Below, piece by piece: positions 34,403 through 45,500 of a stretch of 64,000 nt of DNA (within the stretch, counting starts at the first letter, position 1; the number at the start of each line of letters is the position of its first letter). The stretch lies in assembly GCA_026261815.1 (NCBI GenBank), contig JAMPIT010000481.1, forward strand, positions 1,488,001-1,552,000. The letters run 5' to 3'. The notes below the pieces were generated by a model that searched no databases, was not told where the DNA came from, and worked only from the letters and a program-made list of their open reading frames with translations. The DNA comes from Monarcha castaneiventris obscurior (lineage: Eukaryota > Chordata > Aves > Passeriformes > Monarchidae). The position numbers and the translations under genes were made by a program.

Positions 34403-36830
34403 AAGCACTTAAAATATTTTGGTTTTTCTTCTCTTTTGCTGCTGATTACTGCAGCTCATTTATCTTTCCTGACTAACTCAGCCAACCCCATTGAAAATCT
34501 GGATTTGGCTGGAGACTACTCCAGCAAAACATTTGGGATTTTGCCCTGACAAGATCTGTAAGGCTGGCTGAAGCAGCACAGTTTATGCGTGCTCTAAGAA
34601 TTAAAAACTCTGCCCTAAGTGCATTGACCTGTCTTTCTCTCCTGCAAAACGGATGGATCACTTTCAGTTCTGCCCTAATGACACTCCACTTGGCTATACA
34701 TCATTGCTCCTAATATTAGGAACTCCTGTCTTAAATCAGCAAGAGCTGGATGTCCCTTTCAGCAGCGTGCAGTGCTTACCTGTGTTAACAGCCTCACACA
34801 GAAATAGTTGTGCTTTCAGATGCCTGACTTGTGCAGTCTCACAGGGAGGGCTATTCCTTAAATGGGTTAAGAGAGCTTAAAAAAATAAACTGCAAAAGAA
34901 TTGTTTACACCCCTTTTTATAGCTGGCTCAGTTCCCAACCTGGTTCCACAAATGGTTCTGTTGGCACAACCAGAAGGGGAAAAAGGGCAAAAACTGATTT
35001 TGTCAGTGCTGCTGCCAAAGACAACATGTTGTGGAGCACAGCCTGGGTCCCTCCTGTGTGGGGAGCAGGTCCCCTCCACTCCCTGCAGCCCCAAACACCA
35101 TCAACAAACAGCAAAAGGGACTCTGACGCTTCCTCTCCCAAAGCCAGCGAGGGCCTGTAACAATAAGGATTTGATAAACGGCCAAAGCACTTACTCTGCT
35201 TTTTCAGGGAGCTGCAGGCCAGGGAACAGCCAGAGAGACATTAAAGAGCAGAAGCAGAATAGAGCGTAATTAACTTTAAACCCCTGTGCAACTCCTGCTG
35301 CTGTGTGTGGCAGGCTCACTTTGGAACACAGTTGGGTTTAGTGCAAGTTCTAATCGTGGCATCAAGTCAAGGCTTGTCCAGAGAAAGTGTGTGTGCCTTT
35401 CTTAGCATGCAAATCACTGATCCTCCTTATTACACTGTCTCTGCATCCCTCCCTCTAGAGCTGTTTAGTAGAAGCAGGCAAGAACTAATTAAATTCCTTT
35501 ATTCATACCTCATCCTTGAAGTGCAGAGCCCAAGGCAGGAATGCCAACGGGCACACGCCCATACCCTCTCTGCTTCCACAACGAGCGTGGCAGGCCTGAC
35601 CTTCACCTCATTAGGCAAGGAATAAATCCCCTGCCATGAAGATGAGGATGTCAGGCACTACATGCATAAATCACATAAGGAGTTTCCAAATGGCTTTCAT
35701 CTTGGGAGTCCTTAAGAGTTCAGAGCTATGGATCAATCCACAGTGGATACCTTTCAGCAGTAATTCCACATCTGAAGTTTTTTAATAATGTGGCTCCTTT
35801 AAATAAGATTCTAAAAGCCCAAGCCAGCTGAAATGGTAGCACACAATCAAGTTAATTACTTTAATTACTATAAAATTATCAGACGGTGTATTTGTAATTT
35901 TAATCTCCTAATCTGCAAAGTACCTTTTTCCCTTTAGCGTTCCTAAAGAAAGTAAAATAGCTTTTGGGTTCCTTGCCAGCTTTCCAAGGATCTTTGAAAA
36001 CTGAGAAGAAACCTCCCACAAATAGCCTGGCTGTGATGATGAGATTTCTTTTCTCGTTATTTAAAATATCATCCTTTTTATGAATGCAAAGCATTTAAAA
36101 GCAGTAACAGGATCTATCCCAGCAAACCAGGCACTTGAGTTTAAGATTTCTTGGGTTACCTGGACTGTACAAATGTAATGCACAGCATAAACCTTCCTTA
36201 AAGTGCTGAGGAAATTGGAGGTTATGGCAAGGGGAAACCAGTAGCCAAAGAACAAGCCCAGGACTATGCTGTGTTATGTTTCCAGCTGCCTAATTTGAAG
36301 TGTTATGGCTGGAAAACTGCACTCAAAGTTTTGCACTGGAGGACCCCAAAGTGTTTTCCCCTGCTATGAAAAAGGGTTCCTGACCTCCAGGGCTGCAGCT
36401 GTTCTGCACTTCAGCTTGTCCTCTGGGATGATCCAAGATTCTCCAGCATAGCAAGGCTGTTCATAGACAAACATCTCACTGCAACCTCCTGAGCTCCCAG
36501 CCTGGAGAACCCCTCAGGCTGCCCTGAGATGAGAGCTGGTCATGACTTTTCCATTCACCAGCCCTTGGAGCTGAGTTTAGGGCCCATTGTGTTTCTGATC
36601 TGTGTAAACCCTGACTCACTGTCAGTTCTTGTGCTTGCTGTTCCATCTCCTGGCAGGTGAACTGGAGAGGCTGGGCAGAATGTGTGGGATTTTCACTGAA
36701 GTCTATTGGACCTACAGGGCCCAAGCAGGGCTTAGCTGTTAAACCCATTTTTTACAAACTTAAAAATGCACCTACATTGGATGGTTGAGCATCTTACAGC
36801 TTTTATTCTTGTCGTACCGCATGACTGCTG
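34403..36830. other. Intergenic DNA between the two MIR-like remnants
   Basis: No gene seen. The AT-rich homeodomain-motif block at 35770-35915 is described separately. Confidence 0.55.
35770..35915. promoter_or_regulatory. Homeodomain-motif-rich block
   Basis: The block contains caagttaattactttaatta, a further taattttaatct and ctaatct: repeated TAATTA and OTX/CRX-like TAATCT words within about 60 bases. It lies about 9 kb upstream of LAMA5. This composition resembles vertebrate conserved enhancers but is only suggestive. Confidence 0.25.
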
Positions 36831-36831
36831 C

Positions 36832-36960
36832 TCCTTTTCATTTTGAGTTGATGAAGAGAGGCAAAGAAAAAGTTAAGTGATGTGTCCAAGGTCATGCAGG
36901 GAAGAAGCAGTGAAGGGATTTGAGCCTCAGACATAGTTTAAGTTCTTGGCTGTGGCACCA
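36832..36960 (-). mobile_element. MIR (CORE-SINE) remnant
   Basis: The + strand has gaggcaaagaaaaagttaag, then tgatgtgtccaaggtcatgc, then agcagtgaagggatttgagc, in the order and spacing of the complement of the MIR consensus (GAGGCACAGAGAGGTTAAG, TGACTTGCCCAAGGTCACAC, GGCAGAGCCGGGATTCGAACC). MIR activity predates birds, so a copy this readable is an old insertion. It lies in intergenic DNA about 8 kb upstream of LAMA5. Confidence 0.7.
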
Positions 36961-39900
36961 TCTCTCTCTGTGATGTCTGAAACAGGCTCATAGCTCTTCT
37001 ATTGTGGAGAAAGCACCTCTTTTCCTACTTGCTCCCTCTTCCTACTGGAGGGAATTATTTTTAAGCACAAAACAGCTGTCTGTTCCTATTAAGCTACTGT
37101 AGGAATAATCTGCATGGAAAAAAACTCAGATGCTTTCCCAAATAGGAAGTAATTTAGATTTCAGATTAATGGCTGTGACAATGGAAATATATAAAATCTT
37201 TTCCTGATATGGAGCCCAAACCATGGGTTGTTCTTATCGATGGTGGACACAGGTGTGAAATCTGACTTGTGCTGCACATGGGGAACAAACACTAAAGAAA
37301 GGCACAAATATCCCTGTTATGCAGAGGTCCCAGCCTGTGGTGTGCATTTAGTGGATGAGTCAGCTGGTGAAAGATGACAACTCTTGCTCTTGCAAGCCTT
37401 CCTCTCTTGCAGGCACTCTGCCCTGATCCCACTCAGGGAAATTAATCGTTTTCCCAGAAATAAGAGTAAGAGTGAGAAGTAGGGAGGATCAGGGCATTGA
37501 GTTGCTCTCTCTGGGACCCATAAATCCTCAGTCCTGGCTGTGAAAGGAGCTTGACAAAAGGAAAATTAAGGCTTGGGGTGGACAGCTGGGATGGAGGGAG
37601 CCAGCACAAGGAGCAAGCCCAGGTCTGGAGCAGTGATGGTACTCTGGGCTGTCAGCTTCAGTTTACAAAGGAGCTGAAGCTGGAGTTCTCTCTGCTGCCA
37701 CTGCCCTGTGGCTGGGATGGTGCCAGCCTTCCTGGGGACAGCAGGGCTGCAATCCAGGGCTTTCTTCGCAGGCACCTGCTCGAACAGAGAATTTCTCTTT
37801 TGTGCAAGCCTCAAGCTGTACATGGTCAGCAGCATGAACCTGAGCACCTCAGGCTGCACCCAGCAGATGGGGACCAGTGTGCCTGTAGTGCCAGGGAGCC
37901 TGGGAGGGACGTGATGGGAGAGGCTTGGTCTGGTCTGGGTTTTGTGGCAGAAGGGCTGCTGAGATCTGTTCATGGAGTGTTTCTTACTTTGCATTGCATG
38001 AGGGCCCTCAGCATTCCCCACGTGTTCCGCTCTCTGGGAAGGTTAACAGGATAAAGGAAATGTTACCAAATGCATTTTAACAGATGACTGCAATTTGCAC
38101 TCAGCTGTTAGGCTGCTGCCTTTTCTGTCTTAGGAACTGCAGAATGGGAAAGCCTAGCCTGTGTTATTGAGAGGGGCGAGATGAAAGTGAGGAGCTGCAG
38201 AGTGAAGCTCCACAAATTTCTCTTGCACTTGGTCAAACTACAAATAATCAGATTAAGCCATAACTGTATAAATGGGCCTTGAGTGTGTTTGCTCTGCTGA
38301 CTTGGTCATGCATTCAGGACTTTCAGACTGGTGTAACTACAGCCCAGGAGGTATTAGTCACGCTGGGAGGACTTCAGTGAATATAAGAGGGCTTCATCTG
38401 GCCAGTTACCAAGGCAACTCTTGCTAATATTTCATTACAATGCTTTTGCCCTCTGCAAGTCCCACGGATTAGGACTGGGAATCTCAGAAAGAAGAGTTGA
38501 TTGTCAATATTGTGCTTGGATTGAATGTGTCCCAAAGAAAAAAAAAAAAGGTAAAGCATTTCCCATAGGCAGAGCCCAAAATGCGCAGCTGGAGCTAAAC
38601 TCCGTCTGTCATCCAGCACTGCCTTGTGCCCTGAGGAGAGTCTTGGGTAGCAACTAATCTCCCACTTTCCAGCTCTGAAACAAATGGAAAATGCAGGTAT
38701 GAACTCATCCTCATCCGTGTTGAGATGCAGAGCAGCAGAGCTGTGCCAGGTTCCCTTCAGAGCGGCTGCAGCACAACCTGCACCAGTACAGGCTGGTGCC
38801 CTCAAACTGGGGCCAGTGCCAGCCAGAGGGACCACCCTCACACCTCAGGGCTGTGGTGTCACCGGTTTTGCTGGCTCTGTGCACCTTCCTCTAAAAGTGT
38901 TCCTTGTCACTGACACAAGAGCTGCTGCTGATTCCCTTGGGGAGCCACAGCCACTGTGTGTCGGACTGGACATCCTCTTCCTCTGGGAAAACACACGTGG
39001 AAATAAAAGGGCATCTGCCTCTGTGGGATATTACTTGAGATGTTCCTTCCTCTGGGCCAGCTTGGCATTTGTAATGCTGCTGGGGTCTGTTGCTTGTTCC
39101 TAATTACACTTTTAATTAGCTGTGTATTATTTCTCATTAATGAAACAGGACTTCATAGGAAAATGGCAGTACAACTACCCTGTATGACAGAGATTAGAAG
39201 TGCTACTGGGTTTTTATCTGCTACCAGTGATTCCCACCTCGATTTTGAAAAACTAGATATGATGTGATGTTGGTGGAAGCCAGCAAGGGTATGCCATGAC
39301 CCCATGCCTGAGGAGTATTTATGAGCACATAGCCACAGGGCACAGAAACAAGCCCGGCTGAAGTACTCTGTGGGAGGATGAACTTCCCGGCATTCAAAGA
39401 AGTTACAATGACATAGTAGGAGCAGTCCTATTCTCTGAGTCAGGCTTGAGTCAGTTTCCCATTCGCACTGCTGGATGTGTCCCACCTTTCAGACAAGGAG
39501 CAAAAGCATGTTCTGTCTGAGTGTCTCCAGTTTGCCCCCAGTGCTCTGTCACACTCGAGCGGGTGTGTTAACCCCAGCATTGCACTGCTCTTCACCCCGA
39601 GCACATTCACTCATCCCCTCGCTTCCTCCCTGGATTCAACTTGACACAGCGCCCTTGGTCCTCCTGTGGTGCTAAACAGCTACCAAAGCTCACCCCAGGA
39701 GTAGCTGCACTTTTCTGGTGGGTGAACTGATCTCTGTTGACATGTCAGCTCGTTAAATCTGCAGGGCCCTTCTGGCTAGAGGCAGGACTGTGTGGCACAT
39801 TTAAAGCATGATTTAGTTATTAACATAAAAGCAGCTGTGTTCCTGTTTGAGCTGTGCAAAGAAAAACACGTAGCTAATGATGACCGAGCCCGGAGCGTGC

Positions 39901-42700
39901 CTGGGAGACAGCACTTACGTATGTTTTCTGTGTGCCCCAGAATAATACAGAGTTTAGGCTTTAAAAGAAAGTATTTGGGTCCTTGCCAGGTAGACAGACA
40001 GTATGAATGAAACACCTGTTCTGGCTTTGGGAGGGTTTTGGAACCATTTGATTACAGGGAAGGTACAGGCTGACCTTAAAGTGAATTGAATTCTCTGGTG
40101 TAGAGTAACATGTCCTGCTACATTATGAATCTTCTTGATCTCTTCGAGAAAATGTCCACAGCAGACAAAACACAGATGTCTGCTCCTTTTGGTTTTAACT
40201 AGAAGGTGCTGCTTGGGCATGGCAAATTGACCAGCTCTGTCTCAAAACAGTCTTTTTCAATTTTGAATAAATGTTAAAGGAGGAACACTATAAAGGAAAC
40301 AAACATAAAACACATTAAAGTAATTCTACCGAGAGAAGAAAAATAACTGTTCATTCCAGATGTGCCCTAATTCAGCTCTTACTAATGCTCCTTGGCACTT
40401 GGCAGTTTTAGGGGGTTTCATTTTCACATGGTGGTTAATTCAATTCCAAAAAAGATTTAAAGAATCCTGTCTTTCCTAGAGTTTCTTCCTATTGAATCAC
40501 CTTATCAGTCTGGTCTGGTTTGTCCAGTCTTAACTATTTCTGTTAATATGGCAAAACCAGCACCAGGAATACTTTCATAAAAGCAGACTGCAGCAGATGG
40601 TAGTGTGATGAGTTTGATCATCCCTGCTGGCCTTTGGTTTTATATATTCATAAGAACCAGTCTGAGAAACCAAGGCAGATCCTGGTCAAATTCCTCATGC
40701 CTTCAACAAAACCCTCCAGTCCTTTCCCACTGTAGATTCAAGCTGCGCCCTAGCTCCCCCGATGCAGAAGGGTTTAAAAAGCTGTAATTGAGCTGTCAGT
40801 TTGAAGAACAAACAGGGGAAATGTACTTTGGGTCTCTGTTTGGGGGCTGTTTGCAGAACTGTCTGTATGTGCATGTGTGGGGGTGTGTGTGAACAGGAGG
40901 GGAACTCCTTCCCGAGCCTCTGTGAACTCAGCAAACGCAGTGCAAGCCTCACATGGAACCCGTTCGTGCCTTTTGTGGGTTTGTTTTACAACCTTCTCAG
41001 GTAGAGCCTGTGGAGACTGTAAAATTATAAAGCTGGAGATGCGCATGAAGGATATTGATTGCACTTCTGGCTTGTGTTAGTCCAACTCCAGCTCATGTGG
41101 AATTAGTTCTTAGCTCCTGGTAGCTGCTCCTGACACACTTGTGTCAAGACACAACACGCTTATGAATGGTGAGCTTGGCGTGAAGTTCTTGGGTCAGCAC
41201 AGAGCACAGCTCAGGAAACACATTCCTTCACACAGCCTGCAGCAGGGTAGCAGGAAAGTGATTAAATCTTCCCTAAGATAACATGTTCCTGACCCTGCAC
41301 CATACAGGAACCATATGCTCACTTATTTCTCTTGGCTCAGGCCCTGCTCTCAGTGATGGCTCTGGTTGTGGTGGTGCCTTGGTAGGAAATACTGTAAGTG
41401 AAGGCAACGAGTCTTTCCCCATTGGCCATGTGTTGCTTTTCCGGGAGTGAGGAGAAGTCCTTTCATTTCTCCATGTAACAGACAATATAAAACCAGAGAA
41501 TTTATTCACAGCAAGCGGAATGTGTCTGTGTCACCACTGATTTACTCAGCAGGCCTTGCTTCTGGCTGTCAGAGGCTTCCCCATGCTCCAGCTGTAGGTT
41601 AAAAGGGTCTGTGCAGGCAGGAAAACTCTCACTTATAACTTGCAGCATCTTTTTTCAGATTTAAGAACTGTGTTCCCTCATTGAGATAGCTTGTTTGGAG
41701 CCCATACACTCCATTTGCTCTCAGACCTCTTTTAAGCTCTTCTGTCACTCTACAGCTTGCTTGAAGAAAGAATTTGTGGTTTCTGGTGGCAGCTTCAGGC
41801 AAGCTCCTCATGGTCCTGCAGTTTTTAGGGAGGCAAAAGTAAAACTTTCAGTGGGACTCGGATGCCTTCAGTGGATGCAGATGGATAACAGCATGGCTGA
41901 GGTCGTGTTACTACATGTAGGCTCAGAGAAGATTGGAGTAGGAATGCTACAGGCTGGATTTTTTTCCCCAGTTCTTTCTGCATTCACTGGTAGTGGATTG
42001 GATTTAAAATGAAAAGTCTCTTCTACTTCAACACGTCTTATTTGAGAGCATGTCACTGTGACCAGCTTTGTGAAGCTGAGCCAAGCAGCACCATTGCAAG
42101 GCTCAAGAAACTAGTAAAATTCAAAGAGGGATCAGAGCAGTAAAGGAATGGCAAATGTCCAGGGATGCTGAAATTTATGCTTAGAAAAACCTCTTAAATG
42201 GAAGAAAGGCTTCACTACTCAAGCTAAGTTGTAGCTGATATAAATCAGGCGACATCTTTTTTGGGAGCAGAGTGTTCCTTGCCCACCCATGGGGATTTTC
42301 ACTGGAAATATTTGCTGCTGGTGACTCTCAGATGAGATGGTAGACCAGATGGGACACGTGTCCAGTCCTACTTAGCAGAAATGACTTTTTTCCTTGAGTG
42401 TGGCTGAAAAGAGATGGCATCAGGAAAGGAGTTCAAGTCGTTAACCTCAACTTCTTGGTTAACCTCTAAATTGGATGTTTAGCAATGTCAGAGACCCTCT
42501 GTCCTTTTCTTCCTGAGCTGGAAAAAGACCCTTAGAATGCTCTTTCTTTAAACCATTTCCATTGCTTCTTGGACAGCTTCAGATCCCCTCAGTTACAGGT
42601 GGCCTGAGTATGATTTCAGTCCTCAAACTCTCTCTGAAAGAAGCTCTGCAGTCGACTGGAGGCCAGTTCAGACAGCAGAGGGTCATTTTTTCTGCATGGT
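36961..42700. other. Intergenic DNA, LAMA5-proximal part
   Basis: No gene recognised. The open frames of 140-170 codons around 37551-38054 and 38374-38841 overlap on opposite strands and have no motif. A small AT-rich homeodomain-like stretch (taattacacttttaattagc) lies near 39102. Confidence 0.55.
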
Positions 42701-42787
42701 GCTCCTGAGTCTGTGCCACAAAACCCACGTGCTAACTGTGATTTCACTTTCCTTAATTGCATTTTGGAAGGGAGATTAATTATATTA

Positions 42788-42798
42788 CCACTAGAGGG
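42788..42798 (+). promoter_or_regulatory. CTCF-like core motif
   Basis: CCACTAGAGGG matches the CTCF core (CCASYAGRKGG). The following bases (AT instead of GC) do not continue the extended motif, so occupancy is uncertain. Confidence 0.25.
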
Positions 42799-42949
42799 AT
42801 TACAGATATTAATTAGACTGGCCCAAGTGTTTTGCCCTGAAACTCTTGTGGGGGTGGGAGAAAGTTATTTTCCTAATCTGTGCCCTGCTCTCCTTGTTAA
42901 CTCTTTTTACATATTTACAGGTGCCGTGGGGTGTAAGTAGCTAATTAAA

Positions 42950-43230
42950 TAAGGCATTTGATAAAGTTTAAGGAAGTTTTAATTCCTGTCCTGTGGAGTA
43001 TCGGTCTCCCGTGCATAAACATGTTAGTTAACGATTACTGCAGAGCACAAGTATTTTCAAAGGTGGCTGTTCCCAGAGGAACCTACCCATTTTCAGGCAC
43101 GGTTTAAAGGGCAAAGACTGCCTGTTCTCGTGATAAGAATTTGTTTTTAAAGGTTCTATTTAGCTTTTAAAGGATACATTCATCCGCGGAGTGATAAGAT
43201 CTTGCATTAAGCGGGGAAAGCAGGGAAAGG
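42950..43230. promoter_or_regulatory. Candidate LAMA5 upstream enhancer block
   Basis: Within this segment are gttagttaacgattact (HNF1-like), two GATA sites (tgataagaat near 43131 and tgataagatc near 43192) and several AT-rich words, with no repeats or coding sequence. It lies about 1.7-2 kb upstream of LAMA5 exon 1. Both factor classes act in epithelia and endoderm, where LAMA5 is expressed, but the functional link is inference. Confidence 0.3.
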
Positions 43231-44560
43231 TCTCCAAAGAGACGGGCGAGCAGGAAGGGGTTAAAAGATGTCTGAAAGCGCTTTGGGAAGTGTTTCTGAC
43301 TGAATGGGCTTGGCGGCCGTGCTTCAGTGCTTCCTCACCATGTGGAACCAGGCACCTCTCGCCGCCCTGCGCTCACGAACCCTGATGTCAGGATAATGTG
43401 ATCGCCCAGAGACAGCTGGCACTGGGTGCCTGCCTGGCTCCCGATGGCACCGGGGCTCCTGCACTCCTCCTCCTCCTCCTCCCGATGCTGGCACCCACCA
43501 GCATTCCCACAGCATTCCCGGCCCGAGGGCCGTGACAGTCCCGCCGCCTGCAGCGCCCCGCGGAAACACTACAGTAAATCGATAGATGCACTAAGATACA
43601 TTTACAGGGCTCCAGACACAGGGAGAGGGACCTTTCAAAAGCCCCTGGAAGTGCTGAAATCAGGGTAGTTGCAGAGCCTGGCTGGTACACGCCATGTGTG
43701 AGTTCACTTTGTGGAACTACGTGTTTGAACACACATCATAATGAGTTTTTGGGTTTGTTGGGTGGTTTTTTGTTTTTTTTTTTTTTTTTAAGCTTTTCAT
43801 TCTTAAGACAGTAACTTTTCTAAGAGGACTGGTACCTCTTAGGCTGTCCACAGGAAAAAAAGAAACAAAGAGGATGATGTGATGCAAGGAGCAAATGCCC
43901 CGCAGCAGCCGGTGAAGACCTGGACACGCTTAAGAGCTTGTTTTGCTTCCTGTGGGGTTCAAATACCGCAGCAATCCAACTGTTTGGAGTCCAGACCTGG
44001 TCTCTTGGTATGTTCTAGTTTAATGGAAGTCTTGTCCAGTTCAGGCACAATGTTTTGCGTGTATCATTTAATTATTGGATTTAAGAAAAGAGTCCGTGTT
44101 TGCCAGAAAATCGAAGCAGTGGTTTGATGAGTTAATTTATGTGTTGCTCTTTATTTATGTGTAGGTTTTATCTGTAAAATATCTTCCCCCCAGCAGCATG
44201 TAAAGACCTGGCGGTGTGTGTGTCCTTGCAAGTGACACCACGGAGGGATTGTCCATGGGCAGTGGAGGGAATGGGAGAGAGTTGGGTTATCGCTGAGCTG
44301 CTTCCTTCCCCCTTAGGTGCGAAGGTGAAGTCATTTCCCCAAAGCCATCCTTTCCGGGGAAAGTGGAAGTAAAATTTTCACTGCTCAAATTAATTGAGAA
44401 CCCACAGCTTACCTCGAGGAGAGCGAACTGGGTTTGGTCAAGCCTTCCCGTTTCGTTAATTAGTAATAGAGTTTTTCCTGTAGATAACCCGATCTATCGG
44501 TTAATGGAGTTTAACGCACTAAAACACCAGCGAGCCGCCGCGGGCAGCGCAGCCCCGCAG
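43231..44560. other. LAMA5 upstream region
   Basis: No gene supported. It contains a (CTC)n stretch near 43460-43481, a small CpG-richer patch around 43515-43565, and a T-run at 43773-43789. GC content rises towards the LAMA5 CpG island. Confidence 0.6.
43773..43789. repeat. Poly-T run
   Basis: About seventeen T after a G/T-rich stretch (ggtggttttttg). Low complexity. Confidence 0.88.
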
Positions 44561-45500
44561 ATACAATGGGCACATTGTTCCCGGGGCATCCCGTCCCCGT
44601 TTATTTGAGAAGGGGGGCATCACCTCACCCCACTCGGCCTCCCCTGGCTCCGGCAGGGCGGGGGGGTCCCGGGGCGAGGCCGGCTGGGCAGAGGGGGGTT
44701 CCGGGGCGGCAAAGGGTTAATCGGGGCGGCGGGGCGGCCGCGGCCCCTCCCCGCTGCCGGGGCTGAAGTAGCGCGGCGGCGGCGGCGCGGGGCAGAGCCG
44801 AGCCGAGCCGGGCAGAGCCGAGCGGGGCGGCGGCAGCGGAGCCGGGGGGAGCGGAGCCGGTGCCGGTGTCGGTGCCGCAGCGCTGCCCGGCCCCGCCGAG
44901 CGAAGATGGCGAGGGCGGCGGAGCGGGGCGGTGCGCGGCTCCTGCTGCTGCCGCTGCTGCTGGCGCTGCCCGCCGCCGCCGCCCGGCCGCCCGCTTCCTT
45001 CCCCAGCGATGTGAACGGGCACAGCCTCCACCCGCCCTACTTCAACCTGGCCGAGGGCACCCGCATCTCCGCCACCGCCACCTGCGGCGAGGAGCCGACG
45101 GGCGCCGGCGGCCGCCGCGCCGTGGAGGATCTGTACTGCAAGCTGGTGGGGGGCCCGGTGGCCGGGGGGGACCCCAACCAGACCATCCAGGTACGGCCGG
45201 GGCGGCGGAGGCCGGGCCGGACCCCGCGCACGCACGGGCGGCTGGCGGGGCCCGGGGTGCGCTCGGCCCCGAGCCCCCTTTGTGCGCCCCCGGTTCTCGG
45301 TGCCGCCGCGGAGCGCGGGGGCTGCGGCGGGGGCAGCCCGGGGCTGGGCGGGCAGGGCCCCGCTCCCCGCGGGTTCCCACGCAGCCCCGGCTGCCTCGGG
45401 CAGAGCTGGGCCAGCAGCCGCGGGTGGGTCGGGGCTGGGGGCTCCGGGAGGGCTGGTCCCAGGGCATCCCCCTGCCCAGGTCCGCCCCGCAGCAGCGGGG
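44560..45500. promoter_or_regulatory. LAMA5: LAMA5 CpG island and promoter
   Basis: A sharp GC/CpG-rich block covers the 5' end of LAMA5. It has several GC boxes (ggggcgg at about 44703, 44725 and 44733, and 44825), a NotI-type gcggccgc near 44735 and no TATA box. The 5' UTR probably lies within about 44770-44905 and includes a short gagccgagccgggcagagcc repeat. The exact start site cannot be read from the sequence. Confidence 0.75.
44906..45190 (+). CDS. LAMA5: LAMA5 exon 1 coding part
   Basis: 95 codons from MARAAERGG to DPNQTIQ; donor GTACGG at 45191. It encodes the signal peptide and the start of the laminin N-terminal domain. The frame remains open past the donor, but laminin similarity stops exactly at the splice site. 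Confidence 0.96.
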
